Position numbers and translations under genes: made by a program | Part shown: in pieces, positions 1 through 8,541 of the stretch | Layout of the letters: each line of letters starts with the position of its first letter | Numbering within the stretch: position 1 is the stretch's first letter | Notes under the pieces: generated by a model | What the model was told of the DNA's origin: nothing | What the model saw: only the letters and a program-made list of their open reading frames with translations | Database searches by the model: none | Source of the DNA: Phytoactinopolyspora halophila | GTDB lineage: Bacteria > Actinomycetota > Actinomycetes > Jiangellales > Jiangellaceae | DNA: 64,000 nucleotides | Reading direction: 5' to 3' | NCBI RefSeq assembly: GCF_003287285.1 | Contig: NZ_QMIG01000006.1 | Location: 1-64,000, forward strand

Positions 1-51
1 ACCCGCGACTACCAGCCCACCGGCCTGCCACGAGGACCCCACAAAAGCGAA
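1..51. other. Window edge, no assignable gene
   Basis: The plus strand is open from base 1 to a TGA at 58-60, so this could be the last codons of a gene lying outside the window, but there are too few residues to recognise and the stop falls inside the tRNA terminator hairpin. Confidence 0.2.
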
Positions 52-81
52 ACAGGGTGACCCTCCGAGGGTTCACCCTGT
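52..81 (-). terminator. Rho-independent terminator of tRNA-Ala
   Basis: A strong hairpin (arms ACAGGGTGA-CCCT and AGGGTTCACCCTGT, one bulged base, CCG loop) lies 28 bases downstream of the tRNA on the minus strand. On that strand it is followed by a T-rich run (TTTCGCTTTT), the usual layout of an intrinsic terminator. Confidence 0.8.
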
Positions 82-108
82 CGCCGATGTCTTGAGAGAT
101 CACAAGGG

Positions 109-181
109 TGGAGCTGAGGGGACTCGAACCCCTGGCCTTCTCGTTGCGAACGAGACGCGCTACCAACTGCGCCACAGCCCC
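109..181 (-). tRNA. tRNA-Ala (anticodon CGC)
   Basis: The minus strand folds into a full 73-base cloverleaf: acceptor GGGGCTG pairs with CAGCTCC, the T-arm has the GTTCGAGTC core, and the anticodon stem TCTCG/CGAGA encloses the loop TTCGCAA, giving anticodon CGC for the alanine codon GCG. The discriminator base is A. CCA is not encoded. The gene lies immediately downstream of glpR on the same strand and has its own terminator. Confidence 0.97.
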
Positions 182-242
182 TCGTCAGACCGCCAGTCAG
201 ATTACCATTCCAGCGGCCCGAACGCCGAATCGCGCGAACCGA

Positions 243-1133
243 TCACTCGCCTACCGCACGCCGCTTCTCCGGCGTCTCCTCGGCGCCGGCCTCGGACTCG
301 CGTGCCTGCTGCGCGGACGCCGAGCCGTTCGCCGTGTGCGACGGCAGGTCGAACGATTTGCCGGGCTCCAGCCGGCCGGACGTCCACGAGCCAGGCTGGC
401 TCAGATCGATCGTCCGGGTCGCACGGGGTGCCTTGGGCTTCGTCATGTACGTCGGAAGCGGCACCTTGACCGGCTCCCACGTGTCCTCGGCTGGCGCCTG
501 AGGTTCTGGCGGGTCGAGGACGGCAATCCGCTTGCCGGTCTCCTCATCTGCCGCCGAGCCCTCGGATGCCTGCTCACTCGCCGCGTCGCGGGCACGCTGC
601 CTCGCTATCCGGCGCCGCAGCACCGCGAGGCGGCGTTGCTGCTCGACCGCCGCCCGCCGGGCCAATGCCAGGAATCCGACGAGAGCGCCGATCGACAGTG
701 CTGGTGCCCACCCGGGCAGCTGCCCGGCATAGGTCCCGGCGACGACTACCACGGTGGTCAGCATCACGAGGAACAGCATTCGCCGCCGGCGCATCGCCGC
801 CCGGTTGAAGGAATCGCTCAACCGGCGCAGCGCCAGTTCGTCGCGCGTCAGGGGGCGCTTCGACCTCCCCCTCCTCGCGTTCGCCGGAGCAGGCATTTGA
901 TCATTATGCCCCTCCTCGTCGCTGCCGGTAACCCCCGACTCGCCGGTGGCGTCGGCTCGTGGTCGATGGGGAGCGTGTCGTGACTTCGACGGCTGATTCA
1001 GTACCCGGACACCGTTCGCGACATCGGTCTCGCGTGCACGCTCTACCTCTTCGTTGCGACGCACCCATCGAGGCACCAATACGGCAAGCCATGCAGCGAC
1101 GATCGCCGCATAGATCAGGCCGCTGTACCCCAT
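243..1133 (-). CDS. glpR: GlpR/SepX-type divisome membrane protein
   Basis: This is a 296-residue actinobacterial membrane protein. The N-terminus (MGYSGLIYAAIVAAWLAVLV, residues 1-20) is one membrane segment followed by the PRWVRRNEE motif typical of the family. Two further hydrophobic segments lie at about 119-136 and 142-158, followed by a basic helical and then low-complexity cytoplasmic tail. The family is SepX of Streptomyces, needed for septum stability, and GlpR of Corynebacterium, the membrane receptor for the gephyrin-like Glp. Here the gene ends the galU-glp-moaC-mog-rimJ run, so its presumed partner Glp is encoded about 1.7 kb upstream on the same strand. The identification rests on the N-terminal motif and gene order. 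Confidence 0.75.
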   Translation of the reverse strand: MGYSGLIYAAIVAAWLAVLVPRWVRRNEEVERARETDVANGVRVLNQPSKSRHAPHRPRADATGESGVTGSDEEGHNDQMPAPANARRGRSKRPLTRDELALRRLSDSFNRAAMRRRRMLFLVMLTTVVVVAGTYAGQLPGWAPALSIGALVGFLALARRAAVEQQRRLAVLRRRIARQRARDAASEQASEGSAADEETGKRIAVLDPPEPQAPAEDTWEPVKVPLPTYMTKPKAPRATRTIDLSQPGSWTSGRLEPGKSFDLPSHTANGSASAQQARESEAGAEETPEKRRAVGE

Positions 1134-1278
1134 GGCATCAGACGGTACGGCGCTCGGCGTCCCAGGCGGTGGACCTGCTCCGGTGTGTCGCGGGTAACGG
1201 ATGTGACGCCTGTGACGGAAGGCTCCGTATTCGTCCTGCCAGCAGCACCGACGTTATGCCCGTGACCAGCCAAGAAGT

Positions 1279-1896
1279 TCAGCGATCGTGCAGGCGCTGC
1301 GACTCTTTCCACCGGCACAACAGGCCCTCAGGGACATCCTCCACCGTGAGGGCGAACGAGCGATGGTCGCGCCAGGCGCCATCGATATGCAGGAGCCGTG
1401 GACGCATTCCCTCTTCACGAAAACCCAGCTTCTCCACGACCCGCAACGATGCATGGTTCTCCGGGCGGATGTTGACTTCCAGGCGGTGCAGCTCCGCCCG
1501 GAAGAAGCAGAAATCCACCGCCACGGCCAATGCCGTCGGCGCTATCCCCCGTCCCGCGAGCGCGCCGTCGACCCAGTAGCCGACGGTCCCAGAACGTGCC
1601 GAGCCCCAGACGATGTTCGTCACGCCGAGCTGTCCAGCCAGACGCCCCTGATAGGTGATAGCCCACGGCAATGCTTCATCCGCCCGGGCTTGTGCGGAAT
1701 ACATCCGGACCATCTGCCGAAAGCTCATACCGGAGGTCGCCGCCGACGGCGGCGTCGCCTCCCAGGGCTTCAGCCAGGTGGCGTTGCGGGCGCGGATCTC
1801 GGACCATGCCCGTGCGTCGCGATAGCGCAACGGCCGGAGCCCGACTGGCGGATGCTCCAGCTCGACTGGCCATCCCAGCCGGGATCCGCCTCTCAT
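1279..1896 (-). CDS. RimJ/RimL-type GNAT N-acetyltransferase
   Basis: A 205-residue GNAT-fold acetyltransferase using acetyl-CoA, of the group that modifies ribosomal protein N-termini; the real substrate is unknown. Visible family features are the acceptor-side start VGLRPLRYRDA, the motif-A-like GYWVDGALAGRGIAPTAL around the pyrophosphate-binding turn, and the C-terminal NHASLRVVEKLGFREEG block. Its ATG overlaps the stop of mog (ATGA). In actinobacteria this gene is regularly found between the molybdopterin-like genes and glpR/sepX, as here; a role in cell division has not been shown by anything in the sequence. Confidence 0.85.
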   Translation of the reverse strand: MRGGSRLGWPVELEHPPVGLRPLRYRDARAWSEIRARNATWLKPWEATPPSAATSGMSFRQMVRMYSAQARADEALPWAITYQGRLAGQLGVTNIVWGSARSGTVGYWVDGALAGRGIAPTALAVAVDFCFFRAELHRLEVNIRPENHASLRVVEKLGFREEGMRPRLLHIDGAWRDHRSFALTVEDVPEGLLCRWKESQRLHDR

Positions 1897-2390
1897 GGGG
1901 CGTGTCCCTCATCGCGCGGGTGGTCGCCTCCCCAGATCTGGTCCACGGCATGGTGCAGCACGGATGCGAGAACCGCGAGGCCATCACGCACGCCGCCGGA
2001 CGATCCTGGCAGATTCACGACGAGAGCACGGCCGGCACGTCCGGCCACACCACGGGACAGAGCCGCCGTGGGCACGCCCTGTGCGACGCCGTACGCACGA
2101 ATCCCCTCGGCCAGTCCCGGCACCTCGGCATCGATCACGCGCCGGGTCATCTCGGGGGTCGTGTCGTTCGGGTTCAACCCCGTGCCACCCGTGGTCACGA
2201 TGACGTCATACCCATCATCGACCGCCGTGCGCAACGTCGACTCGACCGCCTCCCCATCGGGGATCACGGTGGGACCGTCCACCTCGAAGCCCAGCTCGCG
2301 CAGGCCGTCGACCAGAACCGGGCCACTGCGGTCGGCATAGACTCCCGTGGCCGAACGCGTCGAGACGGTGACCGCCAGTGCCCTCACCAT
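1893..2390 (-). CDS. Molybdopterin adenylyltransferase-like protein (MoaB/Mog)
   Basis: A 165-residue protein of the MoaB/Mog family, which adenylylates molybdopterin before metal insertion. The fold's signature TTGGTGLNPNDTTPE is present, as is the later LPGSSGGVRDGL loop. The ATG at 2390 is chosen; a GTG at 2399 overlapping the moaC stop is an equally possible start and would add three residues. It lies between moaC and the acetyltransferase with almost no spacing, so the three are likely co-translated. No molybdoenzyme lies in the window, so the client enzyme is unknown. Confidence 0.88.
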   Translation of the reverse strand: MVRALAVTVSTRSATGVYADRSGPVLVDGLRELGFEVDGPTVIPDGEAVESTLRTAVDDGYDVIVTTGGTGLNPNDTTPEMTRRVIDAEVPGLAEGIRAYGVAQGVPTAALSRGVAGRAGRALVVNLPGSSGGVRDGLAVLASVLHHAVDQIWGGDHPRDEGHAP

Positions 2391-2395
2391 CCGGT

Positions 2396-2866
2396 TCACT
2401 CTCGTTGCCACCTGCCCGAACGTCCACCGCTCTTCTCCTCGACCCGGACATCCGTGATCACGGCGGCACGATCGATCGCCTTGATCATGTCGACGACGGT
2501 GAGCGCCGCGGCGGATACAGCGGTCAATGCCTCCATCTCCACCCCGGTCCGGTCGGCCGTGCGGACGGTCGCATCGATCTCGACGGCACGATCGGCTACC
2601 TGCACCTCGACGTCGACCCCGTGGATGGCCAGCGGATGGCACAGCGGCACCAGATCCGGTGTGCGCTTGGCGGCCTGAATTCCCGCGATGCGGGCCACGG
2701 CGAGGACGTCCCCCTTGGGTACGTCGCCCGCGCGCAACGCATCGATGACAGCGTCGGAGACCAGCACCCGGCCCGAGGCCCGAGCGGTGCGCGCGGTCAC
2801 CTCCTTGGCCGTGACATCGACCATGCGGGCCGAACCCTCGTCACTGATGTGCGTCAGCCGTGTCAT
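2396..2866 (-). CDS. moaC: Cyclic pyranopterin monophosphate synthase MoaC
   Basis: A 156-residue MoaC. This enzyme converts the MoaA product into cyclic pyranopterin monophosphate, the second step of molybdenum cofactor synthesis. The family start LTHISDEGSARMVDV, the central KRTPDLVPLCHP active-site segment and the late EMEALTAVSAAALTVYD-like block (here VEMEALTAVSAAALTVVD) are all visible. Seven bases separate it from glp/moeA upstream and five bases or an overlap from mog downstream. moaA, moaD and moaE are not in the window. Confidence 0.95.
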   Translation of the reverse strand: MTRLTHISDEGSARMVDVTAKEVTARTARASGRVLVSDAVIDALRAGDVPKGDVLAVARIAGIQAAKRTPDLVPLCHPLAIHGVDVEVQVADRAVEIDATVRTADRTGVEMEALTAVSAAALTVVDMIKAIDRAAVITDVRVEEKSGGRSGRWQRE

Positions 2867-2872
2867 GCGCCG

Positions 2873-4099
2873 TCAATCCCTCCGCTGTTCGAGCCGAACG
2901 GCGTCGACGACCTGGCCTGCGGCCACCTCGGTCAGGTGCTCGGGAACGACGACGAGCGCATTCGCGTAGGCGAGATCGGCGAGCCGGTGAGATTGTTGCG
3001 AGCTGAGCGGTGTCACCAGATACGAGCCATCCGACGAAGGCTGCAACTGGGCGCGGGCGAACTGACGACGGCCTTCCGGAGACCGCATCGATTGCTGCAA
3101 AACCGCTTTCACGCTGGATCGATGGAGGCGAGTCGCGCCGAACATCTTGCGGATCGCCGGGCGGACGAACACTTCGAACGACACGAAGGAGCTCACGGGG
3201 TTGCCGGGCAATGTGAAGATCGGAGTCGATTCTTCACCGATGGTGCCGAAGCCCTGAGGCTTGCCCGGCTGCATCGCCACCTCGTCGAACCTCACCGACC
3301 CGAGATCGGAGAGCACTTCCTTGACGACATCGTAGGCACCCTTGCTGACCCCACCCGTGGTGATGACCAGGTCGGCGCGGACGAGCTGGTCCTCGATGAC
3401 GCTCATGAGCTGCTCGGAGTCGTCGGGAACTGGAGGTATGCGGTAAGCGATGGCGCCCGCTTCGCGGGCCGCGGCGGTCAGGGTGAACGAGTTCGAGTCG
3501 ATGATCTGTCCCAAGCCCACCGGTTGGCCGGGTTCCACCAGCTCGCTTCCCGTCGAGATGACGACGATGCGGGGCTTGGGACGGACGACGACGCGATCGC
3601 GGCCAACTGCCGCGAGGAGGCCGATCTGCGTCGCTCCCAGGGACGTGCCCGCACTCAAGACGACCTCGCCTTCTTTCACGTCCTCGCCCGCCCGGCGGAT
3701 GTGCGCGCCGAGTTTGGGCGGCGACGTCACGCGGACCCGGGCCGTGCCGCCGTCGGTGTGCTCGACCGGGACGATGGCATCCGCGCGCGCCGGAATCGGT
3801 GCGCCGGTCATGATCCGCGCCGACAGGTTCGGGCCGATGGCGCTGACGTCGAGGTCTCCCGCCGCGATGTCCGCGACCACCGGGAGCTCCACCGGGTTCT
3901 CCTCGGATGCCTCGGCCACGTCCTCGGCGCACACGGCGTAGCCGTCCATGGCCGAATTGTCGAACTGGGGCAATGGCCACGGAGCCGCGACGTCTTCGGT
4001 CAGGATGCATCCCTGCGAATCCAGCAGGTGCACGTCCAGAACCGGCAACGGCTGGATCGTCTCGAGGACGTCCGAAAGGTGATCAGCAACTCGTTTCAC
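2873..4099 (-). CDS. glp: Gephyrin-like MoeA family protein (Glp)
   Basis: A 408-residue MoeA/gephyrin-E-domain protein. MoeA inserts molybdenum into adenylylated molybdopterin, but in actinobacteria the paralogue in the galU-glp-glpR cluster (Glp) is a cell-division protein that binds FtsZ and the GlpR receptor. Visible blocks are the N-terminal PLPQFDNSAMDGYA, the ARIMTGAPIPARADAIVPVE segment, VISTGSELV, the TTGGVSKGAYD loop of the MogA-like domain and the LPGNPVSSFV segment, so the molybdopterin-binding residues look retained. Clustering with galU, rimJ and glpR favours the Glp assignment, while adjacent moaC and mog leave a Moco role open. Confidence 0.85.
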   Translation of the reverse strand: MKRVADHLSDVLETIQPLPVLDVHLLDSQGCILTEDVAAPWPLPQFDNSAMDGYAVCAEDVAEASEENPVELPVVADIAAGDLDVSAIGPNLSARIMTGAPIPARADAIVPVEHTDGGTARVRVTSPPKLGAHIRRAGEDVKEGEVVLSAGTSLGATQIGLLAAVGRDRVVVRPKPRIVVISTGSELVEPGQPVGLGQIIDSNSFTLTAAAREAGAIAYRIPPVPDDSEQLMSVIEDQLVRADLVITTGGVSKGAYDVVKEVLSDLGSVRFDEVAMQPGKPQGFGTIGEESTPIFTLPGNPVSSFVSFEVFVRPAIRKMFGATRLHRSSVKAVLQQSMRSPEGRRQFARAQLQPSSDGSYLVTPLSSQQSHRLADLAYANALVVVPEHLTEVAAGQVVDAVRLEQRRD

Positions 4100-4193
4100 G
4101 TGGACACCTTGGCAATCTGGCGAGAGGGATCAGCGTTCGGGGGGTTGCCCGCTCGCGGCGTGGGCGGCCCGATTGCAGCGTGGCTAGCCCGCA

Positions 4194-5111
4194 TCAGCCT
4201 TCCTCCGGAGGGAGCTCGGCGACGAATTCCCGAAGCCACGCCCGAAAGTCCGGGCCCAGGTCCTTGCGTTCACTCGCGAGCCGCACCGTTGTGCGGAGAT
4301 AGTCGAGGCGATCACCCGTGTCGTAACGGCGGCCGCGGAAGACCACTGCCCGAACCCCGCCGCCAGACTCTGCGGGCATACCTGCCAGCGTCTTCAAGGC
4401 GTCGGTGAGCTGGATCTCGCCACCACGTCCCGGAGAGGTCTGGCGGAGAACGCCGAACACGGCTGGGTGCAGGACGTAGCGTCCGATGATCGCGAGATTG
4501 CTCGGCGCGTCGTGTGGATCCGGCTTCTCCACGAGGTCGGTGACCTCGACCACGTCCTCGCCCTCCAGCGCGTGCACCGCGGCGCAGCCATAGAGGTTGA
4601 CGTGTTCCGGGTCGACTTCGATCAATGCGACGACGCTTCCCCCGTACTGCTGCTGCACCTCCAGCATCCGCGACAGCAGCGCATCACGAGGGTCGATCAT
4701 GTCGTCACCGAGCATCACGGCGAACGGCTCGTTACCGACGTGCAAGGCACCGCACAGCACGGCATGTCCGAGCCCGCGTGGATCGCCCTGGCGCACGTAG
4801 TGAATGTCACCCAGAATCTGGGACTTGCGTACCCGTTCGAGTCGCTGGTCGTCACCCTTCTGCTCTAGCGCCGCCTCGAGTTCCCACGCGCGGTCGAAAT
4901 GGTTCTCCAGCGAACTCTTGTTACGGCCGGTGACGAGCAGGATGTCGTCAAGCCCGGACGCCACGGCTTCCTCCACGACGTACTGGATGGCCGGCTTGTC
5001 CACCACCGGCAACATCTCTTTCGGCGTGGCCTTCGTCGCGGGGAGGAACCGCGTGCCCAGACCAGCTGCGGGGATAACGGCCTTCGTCACGGACTTGGTG
5101 AACCCACTCAT
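4194..5111 (-). CDS. galU: UTP-glucose-1-phosphate uridylyltransferase
   Basis: A 305-residue GalU, which makes UDP-glucose from UTP and glucose-1-phosphate for cell-envelope sugars and glycogen-type polymers. The nucleotide-binding signature PAAGLGTRFLPATKATPKE and the VDKPAIQYVVEEAV segment are at residues 13-50, with the later VEKPDPHDAPSNLAIIGRY block also clear. It heads the minus-strand run that continues into glp after a 94-base gap, so glp may have its own promoter. The 92-base gap to the divergent cyclo-ligase gene would hold promoters for both. Confidence 0.96.
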   Translation of the reverse strand: MSGFTKSVTKAVIPAAGLGTRFLPATKATPKEMLPVVDKPAIQYVVEEAVASGLDDILLVTGRNKSSLENHFDRAWELEAALEQKGDDQRLERVRKSQILGDIHYVRQGDPRGLGHAVLCGALHVGNEPFAVMLGDDMIDPRDALLSRMLEVQQQYGGSVVALIEVDPEHVNLYGCAAVHALEGEDVVEVTDLVEKPDPHDAPSNLAIIGRYVLHPAVFGVLRQTSPGRGGEIQLTDALKTLAGMPAESGGGVRAVVFRGRRYDTGDRLDYLRTTVRLASERKDLGPDFRAWLREFVAELPPEEG

Positions 5112-5236
5112 GACGTCACCTTACTAACTGATCGCGCGATACACCCGCCACCACGGCTCGTCGACCGATACGCTCGGCACCACAGCATCGATCCGCCCCG
5201 TCCGTGAAGATCGGCGACGACAAGTACGGTGACAAG

Positions 5237-5827
5237 ATGCCGGTTTCCATACGTGAATCGAAACGCGCCTTACGCGAGCGCGTCACCGCCAACCGTGGCC
5301 AGCTTTCGGCGCAGGCGCTTGCCGCCGGCGCACGCGAACTGCGCGACTTGGCGCTGGAACTGCCCGAGATGGCCACCGCACGGCGCGTGGCGACCTATGT
5401 CTCGGTCGGCGCCGAGCCCGGCACCGGGCCACTGATCGAAGCGTTGTACGAGCGCGGCGTCGAGCTCCTTCTCCCGGTGCTGCTCCCCGACTACGATCTC
5501 GATTGGGGCTACTATCGTGGCCCGTCGTCGCTGGCTAGCGCCCCTAAGGGGCTGCTCGAACCCACCGGGCCGACCCTGGGAGCCGAAGCGATCGCCGAGG
5601 CTGATCTCCTCCTCGTTCCCGCCCTGGCGGTCGATCGACACGGCACGCGCCTGGGCAAGGGAGCCGGTTGCTACGACCGCGTGCTCGCGCGACTCGCCGG
5701 GCAGGCGCCCGCGTTCGTTCTCCTGCACGACGGCGAGATCCTCGACATCCCTATCCCCAAGGAGCCCCACGACGTGCCGGTCGATCGCGCGCTCACGCCC
5801 TCGGGCATACACCACCTGCGACCGTGA
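5237..5827 (+). CDS. 5-formyltetrahydrofolate cyclo-ligase
   Basis: A 196-residue enzyme that uses ATP to convert 5-formyltetrahydrofolate to 5,10-methenyltetrahydrofolate. The N-terminal basic helix (SIRESKRALRERVTANR) and the C-terminal GTRLGKGAGCYDRVLAR motif, which binds phosphate and folate, are typical. The ATG at 5237 is chosen because residues before it do not fit the family; an in-frame ATG at 5204 also exists. It is divergent from galU, a common actinobacterial arrangement, and its end nearly meets the convergent penicillin acylase gene. Confidence 0.93.
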   Translation: MPVSIRESKRALRERVTANRGQLSAQALAAGARELRDLALELPEMATARRVATYVSVGAEPGTGPLIEALYERGVELLLPVLLPDYDLDWGYYRGPSSLASAPKGLLEPTGPTLGAEAIAEADLLLVPALAVDRHGTRLGKGAGCYDRVLARLAGQAPAFVLLHDGEILDIPIPKEPHDVPVDRALTPSGIHHLRP

Positions 5828-5835
5828 GCGCGCCG

Positions 5836-8397
5836 TCACCGCACGTTCAACGTCTCGCGCGGGACAAGGGTGAATCGATGCTCGCCCGCCCGCGCGATCG
5901 CGTCGTCACTCCATCGCATGGGCAGCATCTCCCCGGTGCGCCAGAGCTCGGTCTGATCACCATAGTGCCGATGCCGCGGATGTCCGCTCACTCCCGTGAG
6001 ATCCACCCACCGCGAGGCATCAAGATCGTCGAGGTCGACCACCATCCGCATCGACGGCACCCAGACCACCTCGTAGCCCTCGATCGAATTCCAGGCGTTC
6101 GCCTGCACCGTGGCCGAACCACCACCGACCGCCACGGGATCCAGGTTGAACAGGTCTTCCACCAACCCGATGCCGGATGTCCCGAACGTCTCGTTGGTGA
6201 GAGTCAACGTATGTGAGCGTCCCCACTCCCACATTTCCGGGTCCTTGCCCTGCAACCGGGTCATCTCGTCACGAGCCTTTTCTGCTGCCCGAGCGAGGAT
6301 GTCATCGCGGCCTTCGACGTCGGCCGTCTCGGGCGTGTCCCAGAACGGATCGTCGGGGCTGTCGAGCAGATCCCGCATCACCTCGATCCATCGGGCACCT
6401 CCGCTCGGGCCAAGCGCGTCGGGCAGCTCGTCGCGGAAGGTGAGGTCGAGCACGCTCCGCCAGACCGCGTTGAAGTACGCCGCCGCCCCGGATTCCGGCT
6501 CTTGCATGTAGTCCCACGTGCGCAACATGCGCAACCCATCGCCGTAGTAATCCGGTGGCGCCGGGAGATCGAGCAGGTACGGTACGAGCACCTCGGCAGC
6601 GGCACTGTACGTGTCCATCTGGATGTCGACCATGGTGTCCGCGTCGATCCGCGCGTCGCCTTCGGTCGCGTTGGCGAGCAGTTCCCGGATGCGACCGGCC
6701 CGATGGCCATGGTCGAAATCCGCGGTGAGAAGGAACGGGTACTCGCCACTCGCGACGGGCTGGTTCGCCGTCACGATCATTCCCTCGTCCGGGTTGAACA
6801 CGCTCGGCAGATCGTCGAACGGAATGTAGCCGCGCCACTGATGATCGTTCGTCCACCCCGGAACCGGATAGCGCCCGTCGCCGGCGCCGCGCACCGGAAT
6901 CTTTCCCGGCGCCTGGTAACCGATATTGCCGTCGACGTCAGCATAGACGAGGTTCTGCGCGGGCACCTCGAAAAGCTCCGCCGCAGCACGGAACGACTGC
7001 CAGTCCTGTGCCGCGTTGAGCGCGAAGATCGCATCGGCAGTGCGTCCGGTGTCGAGCGCAGTCCATCTGAGGGCGACCCCGTAGCCCTCGCCTCCCTCCG
7101 GCGCCCCATCGGCCGGCGCCTCGGATCCGGCCTCGCGCATCTCCTCCGAGTGGTCGGAGAGCAGCGGCCCGTTCTGGGTGGAGCGGACGGTAATGGTGAC
7201 GTCCTCGCCGCCGGCCACACGAATCCGCTCCTCGCGTACCTGCATGGGAAACCAGCGATCACCGACGCGATACTCGTCGTCCCGCACGTCTTCGAGGTAC
7301 AGATCCGTGACGTCAGCACCCAGGTTGGTGAAGCCCCAGGCGATCTGGTTGTTGTGACCGATGACGACGCCGGGCAGCCCCGAAAACGAATACCCTGCCA
7401 CCTCGAACGGACATTCCGGGCTGACCTCGCGGCAGTGCAGCCCGACCTGATACCAGATCGACGGCATGGCGGGGCCGAGGTGCGGATCGTTCGCCAGCAT
7501 CGGTGCTCCCGTCTCGGTCAGGGATCCGTCAACGACCCACGAGTTGGAGCCGATTCCCGACCCCTCACCCAAGGTGGCCGGCGCAGCCCGCAACGCCTCC
7601 GCCGCGGAGCGCAGCGCTACGTCGACGTGCTCGATGTCGAACGGTTCGCCGTCCTCGTCGACGAGGTGCTCCGGCTCACGCGTGGTCAGATACTCGTCGG
7701 CGACGATCGGCGAGGCGACCGCGTCGTCGGACTCCGGATAGAGCTGCTCCACCTGTTCGCGCGGCATTTCGGCGGCCAGCAGTGCTCGATCGATCTCGTC
7801 CTCGACGTTTCCCCGGAGATCCCAGGCCATCGCCTTCAGCCAGCTCAGGGAGTCCACGGGGGACCACCGCTCCACGGTCGTGTCCGCACCGTTCAACCCG
7901 AGCAGGGTGTAGGCGAGCCCGAGCTCGCCGCCCGATCGCTCGCCCAGCCAGGCGTTGACCCCATCCGAATAGGCTTGCAGGTATCGCCGGGTTTCGGGAT
8001 CGAGCAGCGGGAGTTCTTCCCGGGCCACGTCGCGCCATCCCATGGTGCGGATGAACGCGTCGGTTTCCACCTGGTCAGCTCCGAAGAGCTCGGATAGCCG
8101 GCCCGACGTGACATGCCGGCGGAAGTCCATCTCCCAGAACCGGTCCTGGGCATGAACATAGCCTTGAGCCCGGAACAGGTCCTCCGCGGTATCGGCGTAG
8201 ATATGCGGTATGCCGTGTTCGTCCCGGATGATCTCGACTTCGGCGGACAGGCGGGGGACGTCCACGGTGCCGTCGTAGTCGGGAAACGGCCGGCGAATCG
8301 ACCAGACTGCCAGGATGGTGGCGGCGATGAGCGCGACTACGATCACGCCGACAAGGATGAGCGACGCGACAGTGATCCGGCGACGAGTCACTGGCAC
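5836..8397 (-). CDS. Penicillin acylase family N-terminal nucleophile hydrolase
   Basis: An 853-residue precursor of the penicillin/AHL acylase family, which hydrolyses amide bonds after self-cleavage into alpha and beta chains. An uncleaved signal anchor spans about residues 10-32. The alpha chain holds the DEHGIPHIYADT and QGYVHAQDRFWEMDFRR blocks. The predicted cleavage is at Gly283-Ser284 in GIGSNSWVVDG, leaving Ser284 as the catalytic nucleophile. Later blocks FSGLPGVVIGHNNQIAWG and DVTDLY fit the family. Length matches known members. The substrate is not predictable: side-chain amides, acyl-homoserine lactones or peptides are all possible. It stands alone, convergent with the cyclo-ligase gene. 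Confidence 0.9.
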   Translation of the reverse strand: MPVTRRRITVASLILVGVIVVALIAATILAVWSIRRPFPDYDGTVDVPRLSAEVEIIRDEHGIPHIYADTAEDLFRAQGYVHAQDRFWEMDFRRHVTSGRLSELFGADQVETDAFIRTMGWRDVAREELPLLDPETRRYLQAYSDGVNAWLGERSGGELGLAYTLLGLNGADTTVERWSPVDSLSWLKAMAWDLRGNVEDEIDRALLAAEMPREQVEQLYPESDDAVASPIVADEYLTTREPEHLVDEDGEPFDIEHVDVALRSAAEALRAAPATLGEGSGIGSNSWVVDGSLTETGAPMLANDPHLGPAMPSIWYQVGLHCREVSPECPFEVAGYSFSGLPGVVIGHNNQIAWGFTNLGADVTDLYLEDVRDDEYRVGDRWFPMQVREERIRVAGGEDVTITVRSTQNGPLLSDHSEEMREAGSEAPADGAPEGGEGYGVALRWTALDTGRTADAIFALNAAQDWQSFRAAAELFEVPAQNLVYADVDGNIGYQAPGKIPVRGAGDGRYPVPGWTNDHQWRGYIPFDDLPSVFNPDEGMIVTANQPVASGEYPFLLTADFDHGHRAGRIRELLANATEGDARIDADTMVDIQMDTYSAAAEVLVPYLLDLPAPPDYYGDGLRMLRTWDYMQEPESGAAAYFNAVWRSVLDLTFRDELPDALGPSGGARWIEVMRDLLDSPDDPFWDTPETADVEGRDDILARAAEKARDEMTRLQGKDPEMWEWGRSHTLTLTNETFGTSGIGLVEDLFNLDPVAVGGGSATVQANAWNSIEGYEVVWVPSMRMVVDLDDLDASRWVDLTGVSGHPRHRHYGDQTELWRTGEMLPMRWSDDAIARAGEHRFTLVPRETLNVR

Positions 8398-8464
8398 AGG
8401 TTAGGTGACGGGCGCGGTGTCCGGAAGATCCGGGGTTTGGATCTCGACCCTGGAATCACTCGAC

Positions 8465-8520
8465 GAAAGGCTCAAGGCTTTCACTGAGTCGTGAAAGGTT
8501 ATAGGCTTGCTACCCTTCAC
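8465..8520 (+). promoter_or_regulatory. Candidate operator region before the SatD-like gene
   Basis: Two inverted repeats built on the same GAAAG unit lie just upstream: GAAAG-N8-CTTTC at 8465-8482 and GTGAAAGG-N14-CCCTTCAC at 8491-8520. The second ends 21 bases before the chosen start. Because the downstream protein has a C-terminal helix-turn-helix, autoregulation at these sites is plausible but unproven. Confidence 0.45.
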
Positions 8521-8541
8521 GCAGGGCATTACGCTTTCGCC

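Noticed and set aside
2378-4408. Long open frame on the plus strand across moaC and glp
   Set aside because: It is antisense to two clearly recognisable genes and its translation is rich in Arg, His and Asp without any motif, as expected for the complement of GC-rich coding DNA.
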